The notes: a model not told the origin generated them from the sequence alone. Counted from the first letter of the stretch, positions 6,237-15,424 are shown. The stretch: 61,211 nt of DNA from Bacteroidales bacterium UBA4814 (GCA_002402465.1 DHFW01000013.1:1-61211); one strand, 5' to 3'. Program-made: numbers and translations.

Positions 6237-8327
6237 ATGGTGCCGAGCAAAAAATTTTACCTCCTTTTTTTCTTTGTTTTTTTTGTTGCTTTTATTCCCG
6301 ATGCTGAAGCTCAGGAGCGGCGTGTGAAACGTGCCGATCAGGCTTTTGAACAGCATCAGTATTCCGATGCCATAAACTTGTACCGACGTGCCTATAATCG
6401 CGTGAGGCGAAAGGACCGTCAGGAGGCTGGCCGCATAAGCTTTAAAACAGGTGTGGCTTACATGCGCATAAACGATCCGCGCCGTGCCGAGATGCAGTTT
6501 AAACGCGCCATCCGCATGCGTTACCAGGAGCCCGAAGTGTATCTTTTGCTGGCCGAGTCGTTGGTAAGCAATGAAAAATTTGACGAAGCCGCCGCCAACT
6601 ATTACCGTTTTATGGAGATGGCGCCTGAAGACTGGCGTGGTCCGCTCGGATTAAAGAATATTGAACTTTCGCAGGAACTGGCCGCAAACCTCACCCCTTA
6701 CGAAGTGGAGGCCGTGCGGGTGTTCAACTCGCGACAGGACGACTATACGACTGCCTGGGGCGACCATCGCGCCAGCATTCTCATCTTTGCCTCCAGCCGC
6801 GACGAGGCCATTGGAAAAGACACCGACCCCTGGTTTGGGCAAAAACACACCTCGCTCTTTGTTTCTTACGAAGACCGGGCAGGCAGCTGGAGCACCCCAG
6901 CCTTGCTCGACGAAGGGCCAATAAACACTGAATATAACGAAGGAGCCCCAGCTACTAACAGCAGCGGCACTGAGTTGTTTTTTACGCGCTGCCTGCCAAG
7001 TTCCGATGTGGAGTTGGGTTGCCGCATTTTTGTGTCACAACGTCAGGGCGCCAACTGGGGCGAACCCCGCGAGGTGAAACTCACCAACGACAGCCTGGTT
7101 ACGGTAGGCCACCCGGCCATCAGCCCCGATGGGCTGACCCTCTACTTTGTTTCGGATATGCCGGGCGGTATGGGGGGAAAAGACATTTGGTACGCCCGCC
7201 GCAGGGCACCCGGCGATGAGTTTGGCCCCCCTCAAAACATTGGGGAACCCATTAACACGCCCGGAAACGAAATGTTCCCCTATGCCCATGAGGATGGCTC
7301 ACTGTATTTTTCTTCTGATGGACACCCCGGAATGGGCGGACTGGATATCTTTCAATCTGAAAGGATTCCTGATGGCTGGACCATGCCCGAAAATATGGGA
7401 GCCCCTATCAATAGTCCCATGGACGATTTTGGTATGCTCTTCAAACCCGGCCTCAAGCAAGGTTTCTTCTCGAGCAACCGCCGCGGCACCCGGGGCTACG
7501 ATATCCATTCGTTCTTCCTGGCTCCGGTCGAGTTTACCATTTCGGGTACGGTAGTCGATGACAGCACCAAGGCTGCACTGCCCGGCGTTATCATACAGCT
7601 GGTCGGTTCTGATGGTACGCTGGTACAAGTAGAAACCAATGCCGAAGGCCAGTACCGGTTTGAAAAAAACATTTTGCGCGAGCAAACCTCTTACGAGTTG
7701 CTGGCCAATAAATCGAAATACTTCTCGGCCAGGGCCCAGCAAAGCACAGTAGAATTTAACCGCAGCCGCGATTTTGTGATCGATTTCAGCCTGGAAGCCC
7801 TGCCGGTGACGCCCATTGCCCTTCCGGAGATTCTTTACGACTTTGGTCGCTGGGAGCTATTGCCGCAATACCGCGACTCGCTCAACGGCTTGGTACAAAC
7901 CCTAAACGACAATCCACAACTGGTGATAGAGTTGGCATCGCATACCGATAGCCGTGGCACCGAGGAGTCCAACGACACCCTTTCGCAGCGCAGGGCACAA
8001 TCGGTGGTCGATTACCTCATTGAACAGGGGATTAACCCCGCACGCCTGGTGGCACGAGGTTACGGTGAGCGAATGCCCAGGACCCTCAATCGTACCATTA
8101 CACGCGATGGCTTTACATTCAGGGCTGGCGTTACTCTTACAGAGGCTTATATCAACCGGCTCACATCCGAACGCATGCGCGAAGCTGCCCATGCCCTGAA
8201 CCGGCGTACCGAGTTCCGCATATTGCGCGATGACTTCGAGCCCGAAAAGGATACTGATGAACAGCAGCCTGTCAGAATAGACATCATGAACCAGCCGCCG
8301 GAACCTGAGCCAAGGAGGCAGCAGTAG
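6237..8327 (+). CDS. PorE-like TPR/PD40/OmpA periplasmic protein
   Basis: 696 residues with four parts. A signal peptide ends near residue 25 (DAEA, QE). Residues 30-135 are TPR helices (SDAINLYRRAYNRV, RAEMQFKRAIRM). Residues 155-430 are a PD40-type beta-propeller with repeats such as AISPDGLTLYFVSD and HEDGSLYFSSDG. Residues 431-515 are a carboxypeptidase-regulatory-like domain (FTISGTVVDDSTKAALPGV). Residues 530-680 are an OmpA peptidoglycan-binding domain (SHTDSRGTEESNDTLSQRRA). This order and size match PorE of the type IX secretion system, which ties the machine to peptidoglycan. PorE is a lipoprotein, whereas no lipobox cysteine is seen here, so this may be a paralogue. Not obviously in an operon with tatA (90-base gap) or purM. 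Confidence 0.75.
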   Translation: MVPSKKFYLLFFFVFFVAFIPDAEAQERRVKRADQAFEQHQYSDAINLYRRAYNRVRRKDRQEAGRISFKTGVAYMRINDPRRAEMQFKRAIRMRYQEPEVYLLLAESLVSNEKFDEAAANYYRFMEMAPEDWRGPLGLKNIELSQELAANLTPYEVEAVRVFNSRQDDYTTAWGDHRASILIFASSRDEAIGKDTDPWFGQKHTSLFVSYEDRAGSWSTPALLDEGPINTEYNEGAPATNSSGTELFFTRCLPSSDVELGCRIFVSQRQGANWGEPREVKLTNDSLVTVGHPAISPDGLTLYFVSDMPGGMGGKDIWYARRRAPGDEFGPPQNIGEPINTPGNEMFPYAHEDGSLYFSSDGHPGMGGLDIFQSERIPDGWTMPENMGAPINSPMDDFGMLFKPGLKQGFFSSNRRGTRGYDIHSFFLAPVEFTISGTVVDDSTKAALPGVIIQLVGSDGTLVQVETNAEGQYRFEKNILREQTSYELLANKSKYFSARAQQSTVEFNRSRDFVIDFSLEALPVTPIALPEILYDFGRWELLPQYRDSLNGLVQTLNDNPQLVIELASHTDSRGTEESNDTLSQRRAQSVVDYLIEQGINPARLVARGYGERMPRTLNRTITRDGFTFRAGVTLTEAYINRLTSERMREAAHALNRRTEFRILRDDFEPEKDTDEQQPVRIDIMNQPPEPEPRRQQ

Positions 8328-8385
8328 GGTTGTTTTTTCTGAACCTTCGGATATTTTTTCCCGTAAGGGAAATAGCACAAGCATA

Positions 8386-9558
8386 ATGAGCGAGCAGCAA
8401 AAATACAATCAGCGGGGAGTATCCGCCTCGAAAGAAGATGTGCACAAGGCCATCAGCAAGCTGGATAAAGGCTTGTCTCCCAAAGCTTTTTGCAAGGTGG
8501 TGCCTGATTACCTGGGCGGAGATGAATTGTTTTGCAACATCATGCATGCCGATGGGGCTGGCACCAAATCTTCGCTGGCCTACCTTTATTGGAAAGAAAC
8601 CGGCGACCTCTCTGTGTGGAAAGGCATAGCCCAGGATGCCGTGGTAATGAACCTCGACGACCTCCTCTGTGTGGGTGCGGCAGATAACCTGCTGGTGTCT
8701 TCAACCATCGGACGTAATAAAAAGCTGATACCCGGCGAGGTGATTGCTGCCATTATCAACGGCACCGAGGCTTTTCTTGAAAACATGCGCAGCCATGGCA
8801 TCAACATGGTGCTCACAGGCGGTGAAACAGCCGATGTGGGCGACTTGGTGAGAACAGTGATCGTCGATTCGACCCTCACTGTCCGTATGCCCAGGGCAGA
8901 AGTGATTACCAATGAGAAAATTGCGCCCGGTGATGTGATCGTGGGGCTGGCCTCATTCGGGCAAACCAGCTATGAAAAAGAATATAATGGCGGAATGGGA
9001 AGCAACGGGCTGACTTCAGCCAGACACGATGTGTTTTCGAAAGTGTATGCCGAGAAATATCCTGAAAGCTTTGATCATGCTTTGAACAGAGAAGTGGTTT
9101 ATTCAGGGAACTGCCTGCTTACCGACCCCGTTGGTGGCTCACCGTTGAATGCCGGTAAACTGGTGCTTTCGCCAACCCGTACTTATGCACCCGTTGTGAA
9201 GGCCATTTTTGGCCAAATGAAAAAGCACATCCATGGCATGGTGCATTGTAGTGGGGGAGGGCAAACCAAGGTGCTGCATTTTATCGATGGGCTGCACGTC
9301 ATCAAGGATCAATTATTTGAGATTCCGCCACTTTTCAGGCTCATACGTGAGCAGTCGGGCACGCCTTTGCGCGAAATGTACCAGGTATTCAACATGGGGC
9401 ATCGTATGGAGTTGTATGTTAAACAAGAATTGGCCGCCGAAATTATCGGCATTGCAGCAGAATTTAACCTGGATGCGCGTATAATTGGGCGATGCGAAGC
9501 CAGCACGGAAAAGAAACTTACCATCGTTACCCCTGAAGAATCATTTGTTTTCTCCTGA
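8386..9558 (+). CDS. purM: Phosphoribosylformylglycinamidine cyclo-ligase (AIR synthase)
   Basis: 390 residues. PurM makes aminoimidazole ribonucleotide from FGAM with ATP, the fifth step of purine synthesis. Features: YNQRGVSASKEDV start, HADGAGTKSSLAYLYW (about residues 54-69) with the ATP-binding GxGTK pattern, DLLCVGA, the TGGETADVGD loop (about 145-154), VGLASFGQTSYE and SGGGQTKVLHF. It is longer than the roughly 345-residue Escherichia coli enzyme, as is common for the Bacteroidota form. No other pur gene is nearby. It starts 58 bases after the OmpA protein and is followed by prfA on the same strand. Confidence 0.9.
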   Translation: MSEQQKYNQRGVSASKEDVHKAISKLDKGLSPKAFCKVVPDYLGGDELFCNIMHADGAGTKSSLAYLYWKETGDLSVWKGIAQDAVVMNLDDLLCVGAADNLLVSSTIGRNKKLIPGEVIAAIINGTEAFLENMRSHGINMVLTGGETADVGDLVRTVIVDSTLTVRMPRAEVITNEKIAPGDVIVGLASFGQTSYEKEYNGGMGSNGLTSARHDVFSKVYAEKYPESFDHALNREVVYSGNCLLTDPVGGSPLNAGKLVLSPTRTYAPVVKAIFGQMKKHIHGMVHCSGGGQTKVLHFIDGLHVIKDQLFEIPPLFRLIREQSGTPLREMYQVFNMGHRMELYVKQELAAEIIGIAAEFNLDARIIGRCEASTEKKLTIVTPEESFVFS

Positions 9559-9581
9559 TTTTTATTGCGGGCCTTTTTTCG

Positions 9582-9589
9582 TAACTTTG
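9582..9589 (+). promoter_or_regulatory. Bacteroidetes -7 element, prfA
   Basis: TAACTTTG fits TAnnTTTG and ends 22 bases before the prfA ATG. A -33 TTTG at the normal spacing is not present; TTG at 9565-9567 is too close. Confidence 0.4.
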
Positions 9590-9611
9590 CATGCTAAAAA
9601 TTTGACCACGC

Positions 9612-10688
9612 ATGCTGTTAGAAAAACTACAGGCCATCAACGAGCGTTATGAGGAAGTAAGCCGGCTGATCACTGACCCCGACATTATTTCCGACATGAA
9701 GAGGTACATCTCTTTGAATAAGGAATTCAAGGACCTCGGGCCTATTATTACCGCCTATAAAGAATACAAGAATATTCTCGACAACATCGAATCGACCCGG
9801 GAAATTCTGAATAAGGAGAAAGATCCTGAGTTCAGGGAAATGGCAAAAATTGAGCTTGACGAACTGCTGGAAAACGAAGAGCGTCTGGAAGAAGAGATCC
9901 GTATTCTGCTAATTCCTGCCGACCCCCAGGACGACAAGAATGCCATTGTGGAGATCCGTGCCGGAACCGGTGGCGACGAAGCGGCCATTTTTGCCGGCGA
10001 TCTGTATCGTATGTACCAGAAGTTCTGTGAAACCAAGGGTTGGAAGATTGAATTAGTCGATATGAACGAAGGTACTTCGGGCGGATTCAAAGAAGTAATT
10101 TTCAATGTTTCGGGCGATGGTGTTTACGGTGTGCTGAAATACGAATCTGGCGTGCATCGCGTGCAGCGAGTGCCTCAGACCGAAACGCAGGGCCGCGTGC
10201 ACACCTCGGCGGCTACCGTGGCCGTGCTTCCCGAAGCCGATGAGTTTGATGTGGAACTGAAGCAGAGCGATATCCGTAAGGACACTTTCTGCTCCTCGGG
10301 CCCCGGAGGGCAGTCGGTAAACACCACCTATTCGGCGGTGCGTCTTACACACGTGCCTTCAGGTATTGTGGTTTCCATCCAGGATCAGAAGTCACAGATC
10401 AAAAACCTGGAGAAGGCCATGAGCGTGCTTCGTACCCGCCTTTACGACCTGGAATACAAAAAGTATCTCGACGAGATTTCTTCCAAACGTAAAACCATGG
10501 TTTCGACCGGCGACCGCTCGGCTAAAATCCGCACCTACAACTACCCCCAGGGCCGTATGACAGACCACCGCATTGGCCTGACCCTTTACAACCTTTCGGC
10601 CATTATGGATGGCGACATTCAGGAAATTATTGACGCCCTGCAGGTGGCCGAAAACGCTGAGAAACTGAAAGAAGGCGTCGCTACATAA
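9612..10688 (+). CDS. prfA: Peptide chain release factor 1
   Basis: 358 residues. RF1 ends translation at UAA and UAG. The stop-codon-reading tripeptide is P188-Q189-T190 in the context VPQTETQGR, the PxT form of RF1 and not the SPF of RF2. The catalytic GGQ is residues 232-234 (SSGPGGQSVNTT). Domain 1 (GGDEAAIFAGDLYRMYQ, about 120-136) is intact. Its partner methylase PrmC, which modifies the GGQ glutamine, is encoded at 58705-59589. The gene lies 10 bases before pyrF and may share its transcript. Confidence 0.93.
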   Translation: MLLEKLQAINERYEEVSRLITDPDIISDMKRYISLNKEFKDLGPIITAYKEYKNILDNIESTREILNKEKDPEFREMAKIELDELLENEERLEEEIRILLIPADPQDDKNAIVEIRAGTGGDEAAIFAGDLYRMYQKFCETKGWKIELVDMNEGTSGGFKEVIFNVSGDGVYGVLKYESGVHRVQRVPQTETQGRVHTSAATVAVLPEADEFDVELKQSDIRKDTFCSSGPGGQSVNTTYSAVRLTHVPSGIVVSIQDQKSQIKNLEKAMSVLRTRLYDLEYKKYLDEISSKRKTMVSTGDRSAKIRTYNYPQGRMTDHRIGLTLYNLSAIMDGDIQEIIDALQVAENAEKLKEGVAT

Positions 10689-10698
10689 AACTATTGCT

Positions 10699-11574
10699 AT
10701 GACCCGGCAGGAACTCATCGACAGCATTCGTAAGAAAAAATCTTATTTGTGCATAGGTCTCGACACCGACCTTGCAAAAATACCGCGTTGGCTCAGGGAT
10801 GAATTTGAAGACCCTGTTTTTGAGTTTAACCGCCGCATTATCGATGCCACCATCGACATGGTAGCTGCCTATAAACCCAACATGGCTTTTTATGAAAGCC
10901 AGGGAAGCAAAGGATGGAGGAGCCTCGAAAAAACCATGGATTATTTGAACCAGCACCCACAAGGCCTGGTTTTTACCATTGCCGATGCCAAACGCGGTGA
11001 TATAGGAAACTCAGCCTCATATTACGCAAAGGCTTTTTTCGAAAACATGCAGTTCGACTCGGTTACGGTAAATCCATATATGGGTCATGATGCACTTCAA
11101 CCTTTTCTTTCCGTTCCCGGAAAATGGGCCGTGGTACTTGCATTAACATCTAATCCAGGGGCCAAAGACTTTCAGTTGTGGCAACCACAGCTTCCTATGC
11201 TTTTGGAAAAGCTGGGCATAAAAACCGAGCAATGGAAACGATTCTATGAGTTGATTATGGAGCAATGCCTGCAATGGGGCACCCCCGAAAATATGATGTT
11301 CGTGGTGGGCGCCACACGTCCCAAGATGCTGCAACCCATCCGTGAAAGCGCTCCCAATCACTTCTTCCTGGTACCCGGCGTGGGCACCCAGGGCGGCAGC
11401 CTGCAGGAAGTGTCACGACAAGCTATGAACAGCGACTGCGGATTGCTGATCAACGTTTCCAGGAACATTATTTTTGCATCCAAAGGCCGCGACTTCGATC
11501 AGAAAGCCCGGGAAGTAGCGCTTGCATACCAGGAAGAAATGGAGGAAATATTGAAGGAAAAGAAAATTATCTGA
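10699..11574 (+). CDS. pyrF: Orotidine 5'-phosphate decarboxylase, type 2
   Basis: 291 residues. The enzyme turns OMP into UMP, the last step of pyrimidine synthesis. The active-site motif DAKRGDIG supplies D96, K98 and D101. The opening CIGLDTD (about residues 18-24), the YKPNMAFYE strand and the phosphate-binding VPGVGTQGGS loop (about 225-234) are all in place. At 291 residues it is the longer type 2 form typical of Bacteroidota and mycobacteria. pyrE, the preceding step, lies at 29847-30488 and not in the same operon. Confidence 0.92.
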   Translation: MTRQELIDSIRKKKSYLCIGLDTDLAKIPRWLRDEFEDPVFEFNRRIIDATIDMVAAYKPNMAFYESQGSKGWRSLEKTMDYLNQHPQGLVFTIADAKRGDIGNSASYYAKAFFENMQFDSVTVNPYMGHDALQPFLSVPGKWAVVLALTSNPGAKDFQLWQPQLPMLLEKLGIKTEQWKRFYELIMEQCLQWGTPENMMFVVGATRPKMLQPIRESAPNHFFLVPGVGTQGGSLQEVSRQAMNSDCGLLINVSRNIIFASKGRDFDQKAREVALAYQEEMEEILKEKKII

Positions 11575-11631
11575 CTTTTTCCACTGTTAATATTCGGGTC
11601 TTTTTTCATCGAAATTTCGAATATCCTTTTT

Positions 11632-11781
11632 GGTGCAGAGCACCAGAATATTGGTAGTATATTAAATCACATTATTTACGAAAGGTGCAGCGCACCGCGA
11701 TATTGAAAAAATATTACGGTGCGCTGCACCTTAAACTTTTGGAAATTGTATTTTTGCCTACCAATATTTCGCGGCGCTGCC
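11632..11781. repeat. Dispersed palindromic repeat cluster
   Basis: GGTGC (11632-11636) pairs with GCACC (11640-11644). GGTGCAGCGCACCG (11684-11697) is itself palindromic and is repeated inverted as CGGTGCGCTGCACC (11717-11730), giving a 14-bp perfect stem with a 19-base loop. ATATTTCGCGGCGCTGCC (11764-11781) matches 2049-2066 exactly. AATATT motifs accompany most arms. The build is that of a mobile palindromic (REP-like) repeat. Confidence 0.65.
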
Positions 11782-11833
11782 GCTATAATTTATAGGTTTG
11801 TTGATTTTAAAGTATTTGATAACCAACTTTTCT

Positions 11834-11894
11834 TTGAACCTTGAACTTTGAACATTGAACCTTGAAGAATAAATCATCAATCATCAATCATAAA
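11834..11894. repeat. Two degenerate 7-base tandem arrays
   Basis: 11834-11868 holds five 7-base units fitting TTGAANN. After five bases, 11874-11894 holds three 7-base units fitting TCATMAA. The period is 7 in both although the units are unrelated. The second array ends 12 bases before the S46 peptidase ATG. Confidence 0.65.
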
Positions 11895-11906
11895 TAATAC
11901 AGGGTT

Positions 11907-14066
11907 ATGCTAAAAAGAATTCTTGCCTTAGTTTTTGTTATTTCAATGCATTTGCAGAGCCTCGCCATAGAGGGTATGTGGCTGCCCTTGTTGATTGGCA
12001 ATAACATTGAAGAAATGCAGCTGATGGGTCTGCAGCTTTCTGCAAAAGATTTGTACAACGATGATGGCACAAGCCTCAAGGATGCCATTGTGCGTTTTGG
12101 CCGGGGATGTACCGGGGCGTTTATTTCGCCGGAAGGGTTACTGATCACCAACCACCATTGCGGCCTTGGGCAGATACAGCGCCACAGCTCCTTGGAGAAC
12201 GACTACCTGACGCATGGATTCTGGGCCGAAGATCGAAGCCAGGAGCTGCCAAATCCCGGATTGACCATTACCATGCTGGTGCGCATGGAAGATGTGACTG
12301 ATAAGATAGTGCCCCAAATTGAAGCAAACCTGACCGAACAGGAGAGAGCCGCAACGGTTGCTCGCCTTTCGCGGCAGATTGCCCGTGAAGCCAGCGAAGA
12401 TGGCCGCTACGAAACCCAGGTGGCCCCGTTTTATTACGGAAACGAGTACTTTCTTTTTGTGTATGAGGTGTATCGCGATGTACGCCTGGTGGGTGCTCCA
12501 CCCGAGTCGATCGGAAGCTTTGGCGGCGACGAGGACAACTGGATGTGGCCCCGCCACACCGCCGACTTTGCCCTGTTCAGGGTGTATGCCGATGCCGAAA
12601 ACAACCCCACCGATTTTAGCCTGGAAAATAAGCCCTATCAGCCAAAGCACTTTTTCCCGGTTTCCAATGCAGGAGTGAGGGAAGGTGATTTTACCATGGT
12701 TTACGGATTTCCGGGCCGAACCAGCCAGTATCTTACTTCAGATGCCGTTGACTTTGTAATATCCAGGCAGAACCCCCTGGCTATCGATCTTCGCACGCGC
12801 ATTCTCGATATTTACTACCAGGACATGGCCTACAGCGACCAGGTGCGCATACAATATACCACCAAAGCCGCCCGTGTTTCCAATGCATGGAAACGATGGC
12901 AGGGCGAGAACCGTGGCCTTTTGCGCCTCGATGCCTTGAACCGCAAGCTGGAACTGGAGAAAGAGTTTGCATTGTGGGCCGCTTTGCCTCAAAATGCAGA
13001 ACGCTACGGTGGTTTGTTGCAGGCTTTCGAAAAAGTGTACCTGGAACTGAATCCTTACAGTTATGCCACTATTCTATATAATGAGGCGGGCAGGGGAGTA
13101 GAAGTGATCCGTTTTGCGCAGGGCTTCTCTGAATTGGTGCAAAAAAGCAAAGACCGTAATACCGAAGCCGAAGAGATCAATCGTTTGGTAGAAAGGCTGA
13201 AGACCCAGGCTGAAACCTTTTTCAAGGATTACAACCCGGCCACAGACCGGCGTGTTTTCGAAAGTTTGATTTCGCAATATGCTCAACTGGCAGAGCAACC
13301 GCTGGTACCACCAGTGTTGCTGCAGGCAAGCCGACAGTTTGGCAACGATTTTTCAAAATATGCCGACAGGGTATTTTCACGTTCTTTGCTGGTTTCGGAA
13401 AGCAAAACCATGGACTTGCTGAATCACTACAAGCCTTCCGATTACCGGAAAATTGATAAAGACCCGGCCTACCAGTTGGCAAGCCAGCTGGCTGATTTTC
13501 ACATCGGTCAGGTAAGGCCTGTGGAGCTCAGCCTGAACACCAGGCTCGACAGCCTGTATCGCATATACACCGCTGGGTTGCGCGAGATGCGCCCTGAACA
13601 AAACTTCTTTCCTGATGCCAACAGCACCCTTCGGATCACTTACGGAAAGGTTGAAGGTTCTTATCCGCGTGATGCCGTAAAATACCTTTATCACTCCACG
13701 GCCAATGGCATTCTTGAAAAGGCGGCAAATTTGCAGGTGCCCGACTACCGTATTCCCGAAAGGCTGGAGCAACTGATCAGCGAAAGGGATTTTGTCCCTT
13801 ATGATCGCGATGGTGAGCTGATTGTGAACTTTATTGGCAGCAACCACACCACAGGCGGCAACTCTGGAAGCCCGGTGGTAGACCACCGGGGCGCTTTCAT
13901 TGGCATTAACTTCGACCGAAGTTGGGAAAGCACCATGAGCGATATTATGTTCGACCCGGAGCAGTGCCGCAACATCACCGCCAACAGCCAATATATCCTC
14001 TGGGTTATCGACCGCTATGCAGGTATGAAGTATTTGTTGGACGAAATGACGATTCTGAACGAATAG
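11907..14066 (+). CDS. Family S46 dipeptidyl peptidase, DPP11-like
   Basis: 719 residues with a signal sequence (residues 1-20). The chymotrypsin-like triad is H84 (TNHHC), D220 (HTADFALFR) and S653 (GGNSGSP). R671, 18 residues after the serine in INFDRSWE, is the position that sets specificity: arginine marks DPP11, which removes dipeptides with Asp or Glu in second place, while glycine marks DPP7. The enzyme works in the periplasm, trimming peptides for uptake as a carbon and nitrogen source. The length is normal for the family. Its stop codon abuts the stop of the convergent downstream gene with no gap. Confidence 0.9.
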   Translation: MLKRILALVFVISMHLQSLAIEGMWLPLLIGNNIEEMQLMGLQLSAKDLYNDDGTSLKDAIVRFGRGCTGAFISPEGLLITNHHCGLGQIQRHSSLENDYLTHGFWAEDRSQELPNPGLTITMLVRMEDVTDKIVPQIEANLTEQERAATVARLSRQIAREASEDGRYETQVAPFYYGNEYFLFVYEVYRDVRLVGAPPESIGSFGGDEDNWMWPRHTADFALFRVYADAENNPTDFSLENKPYQPKHFFPVSNAGVREGDFTMVYGFPGRTSQYLTSDAVDFVISRQNPLAIDLRTRILDIYYQDMAYSDQVRIQYTTKAARVSNAWKRWQGENRGLLRLDALNRKLELEKEFALWAALPQNAERYGGLLQAFEKVYLELNPYSYATILYNEAGRGVEVIRFAQGFSELVQKSKDRNTEAEEINRLVERLKTQAETFFKDYNPATDRRVFESLISQYAQLAEQPLVPPVLLQASRQFGNDFSKYADRVFSRSLLVSESKTMDLLNHYKPSDYRKIDKDPAYQLASQLADFHIGQVRPVELSLNTRLDSLYRIYTAGLREMRPEQNFFPDANSTLRITYGKVEGSYPRDAVKYLYHSTANGILEKAANLQVPDYRIPERLEQLISERDFVPYDRDGELIVNFIGSNHTTGGNSGSPVVDHRGAFIGINFDRSWESTMSDIMFDPEQCRNITANSQYILWVIDRYAGMKYLLDEMTILNE

Positions 14067-15329
14067 TTAAATGTTCAGTTCAATCCCGGCAAACCGGCAG
14101 AAGTCGCTGAGTTCTGGAATGATATTTCCGTAAACCAGCACCTGGTGGTTTCCCGGGGTTTTTTGCATCCAATCGGCAAGGCTGGTATCGGTTTTTATTA
14201 TGGCCTGGGTGCGGCAAAGGGCCTTGTCACCCATGTTGGTATCCAAAATATAACCTGTCATGGCATGTATGCTTCTGAAATCAAGACCGCTTCTGAAAAT
14301 GGTCACTGGTCCTTTGCGCAGGGGCCCGGCAATGGCCACACTCAGGTCTGATTCCATATGGGTGGTCAGGGTGGTGCTCCCGGTTTCAGAAAGCATGCTG
14401 AAGGGCACGGTGCAATGCGCCAGGGTAAGCAAATTCTTTTCGGCATCAATTGAAGATGGGTTGGCCATCCAGACGGGTTTTTCGGTGAGCAACTGACCTG
14501 TCAGCATACTGAAGGATGCGTGCAAATCTCCTTCGCAGGATGCCACAATGCCCTGGTCGTTGGTAAGGCTCATGCCAAGGCAGGCGGTGAATTTATGCGC
14601 CAGCAGGTCAAAGCATTTTATGGTGAGTCCATCAAGCCGGTGGCGCCCAATGATCTGCTGCATGGCCAGAAACACCCGCGAAGCATCCAACAAGGCTTCA
14701 TCCTTTATCAGCACTTTTGCGGCTTTTCCCCTCACAGCTTCTTTCACGGTATCGGCGCTGGCTTCTTCCAGCATTTCATATTCTTCGATCAGCTCTTGGA
14801 TAGGTATTTTCACTAATTCGGTGCCAAACGTTCCGAAACTTTCAACTCCATCAGAAGAAAGCAACCAGGGCGAAGGTTCGCCAACCATGCCAAACTTCGC
14901 AGAATTGATGCGACTAAGCGCATTAACCGCGCTGATAAAAACCCTGACCTGCAGCAAAGCATTGGTTTGATCCGGGATGTAAACAAGTTTTATCGGTCTG
15001 CTTTGCCCTGCCACAGCGTTAATTTCAATGGCTGCAGCCAGCGAATTGTTGCGGTTATTGGCCAGCAGCAGCACCGGGCAGGGGAGTAACTCCATGGCTC
15101 TCTGCGCCAGCCGTTCCGTACCACCCGAACCAGCAACCAGAATCAGACCTTTTGCTTTTTCCCGAAAAAGTTTAAGCCTTTCTTCAAGCATTTTCAGGTC
15201 GTTAAAATATCCCAGTGGCAAAATATTCTTGCCGCTTTCGCGGAAAAGCAACTCCAGAGGTTCGGCCCAGCGCCCGGCAAGCTGTTCTTGCTTCTCAAAA
15301 GGAGAATACAAAATGAGTTGAAGGATCAT
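14067..15329 (-). CDS. L-fucose/L-arabinose isomerase-fold protein, function unknown
   Basis: 420 residues from the ATG at 15329-15327. A longer in-frame start at 15416 is rejected because the extra 29 residues are encoded by an 8-base repeat array. The C-terminal half resembles the fucose/arabinose isomerase family: CEGDLHASFSMLTGQLL, then AHCTVPFSML, then GPVTIFRSG and MTGYILDT. The Glu of CEGD and the His of AHCT would be metal ligands in family members. The N-terminal half has a GSGGTERL loop. No sugar-pathway gene is adjacent, so the substrate cannot be named. Convergent with the S46 peptidase, stops back to back. Confidence 0.7.
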   Translation of the reverse strand: MILQLILYSPFEKQEQLAGRWAEPLELLFRESGKNILPLGYFNDLKMLEERLKLFREKAKGLILVAGSGGTERLAQRAMELLPCPVLLLANNRNNSLAAAIEINAVAGQSRPIKLVYIPDQTNALLQVRVFISAVNALSRINSAKFGMVGEPSPWLLSSDGVESFGTFGTELVKIPIQELIEEYEMLEEASADTVKEAVRGKAAKVLIKDEALLDASRVFLAMQQIIGRHRLDGLTIKCFDLLAHKFTACLGMSLTNDQGIVASCEGDLHASFSMLTGQLLTEKPVWMANPSSIDAEKNLLTLAHCTVPFSMLSETGSTTLTTHMESDLSVAIAGPLRKGPVTIFRSGLDFRSIHAMTGYILDTNMGDKALCRTQAIIKTDTSLADWMQKTPGNHQVLVYGNIIPELSDFCRFAGIELNI

Positions 15330-15360
15330 GGAGTTAAATTTTGGTAAAAATAGCAGAAAA

Positions 15361-15408
15361 GTTGAAAGGTTGAAAAGTTGAATGTTTGAGAAGTTAAATG
15401 GTGAAACG
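15361..15408. repeat. Degenerate 8-base tandem array, six units
   Basis: Six 8-base units without gaps, beginning GTTGAAAG, GTTGAAAA and GTTGAATG and ending GTGAAACG, with a strongly conserved GTTGAA core. It lies upstream of the isomerase-fold gene and 16 bases before the 9-base array at 15425. Confidence 0.65.
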
Positions 15409-15424
15409 TTTTTCACCTAATAAC

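Larger units (their letters stand above)
11575..11906. other. Repeat-rich intergenic region
   Basis: About 330 bases without a gene. It holds GGTGC-type inverted repeats (11632-11730), the second copy of an 18-base dispersed repeat (11764-11781) and two adjacent 7-base arrays (11834-11868 and 11874-11894) that run up to the S46 peptidase gene. No promoter element of TAnnTTTG type was found close to that gene. Confidence 0.6.

Noticed and set aside
13377..13991. Minus-strand frame of 204 codons inside the S46 peptidase gene
   Set aside because: Antisense shadow; overlaps the catalytic serine region of a clear peptidase.
15330..15416. 29-residue N-terminal extension of the isomerase-fold protein
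   Set aside because: It is encoded by the 8-base repeat array and AT-rich DNA; the family-like sequence begins at the ATG at 15329.
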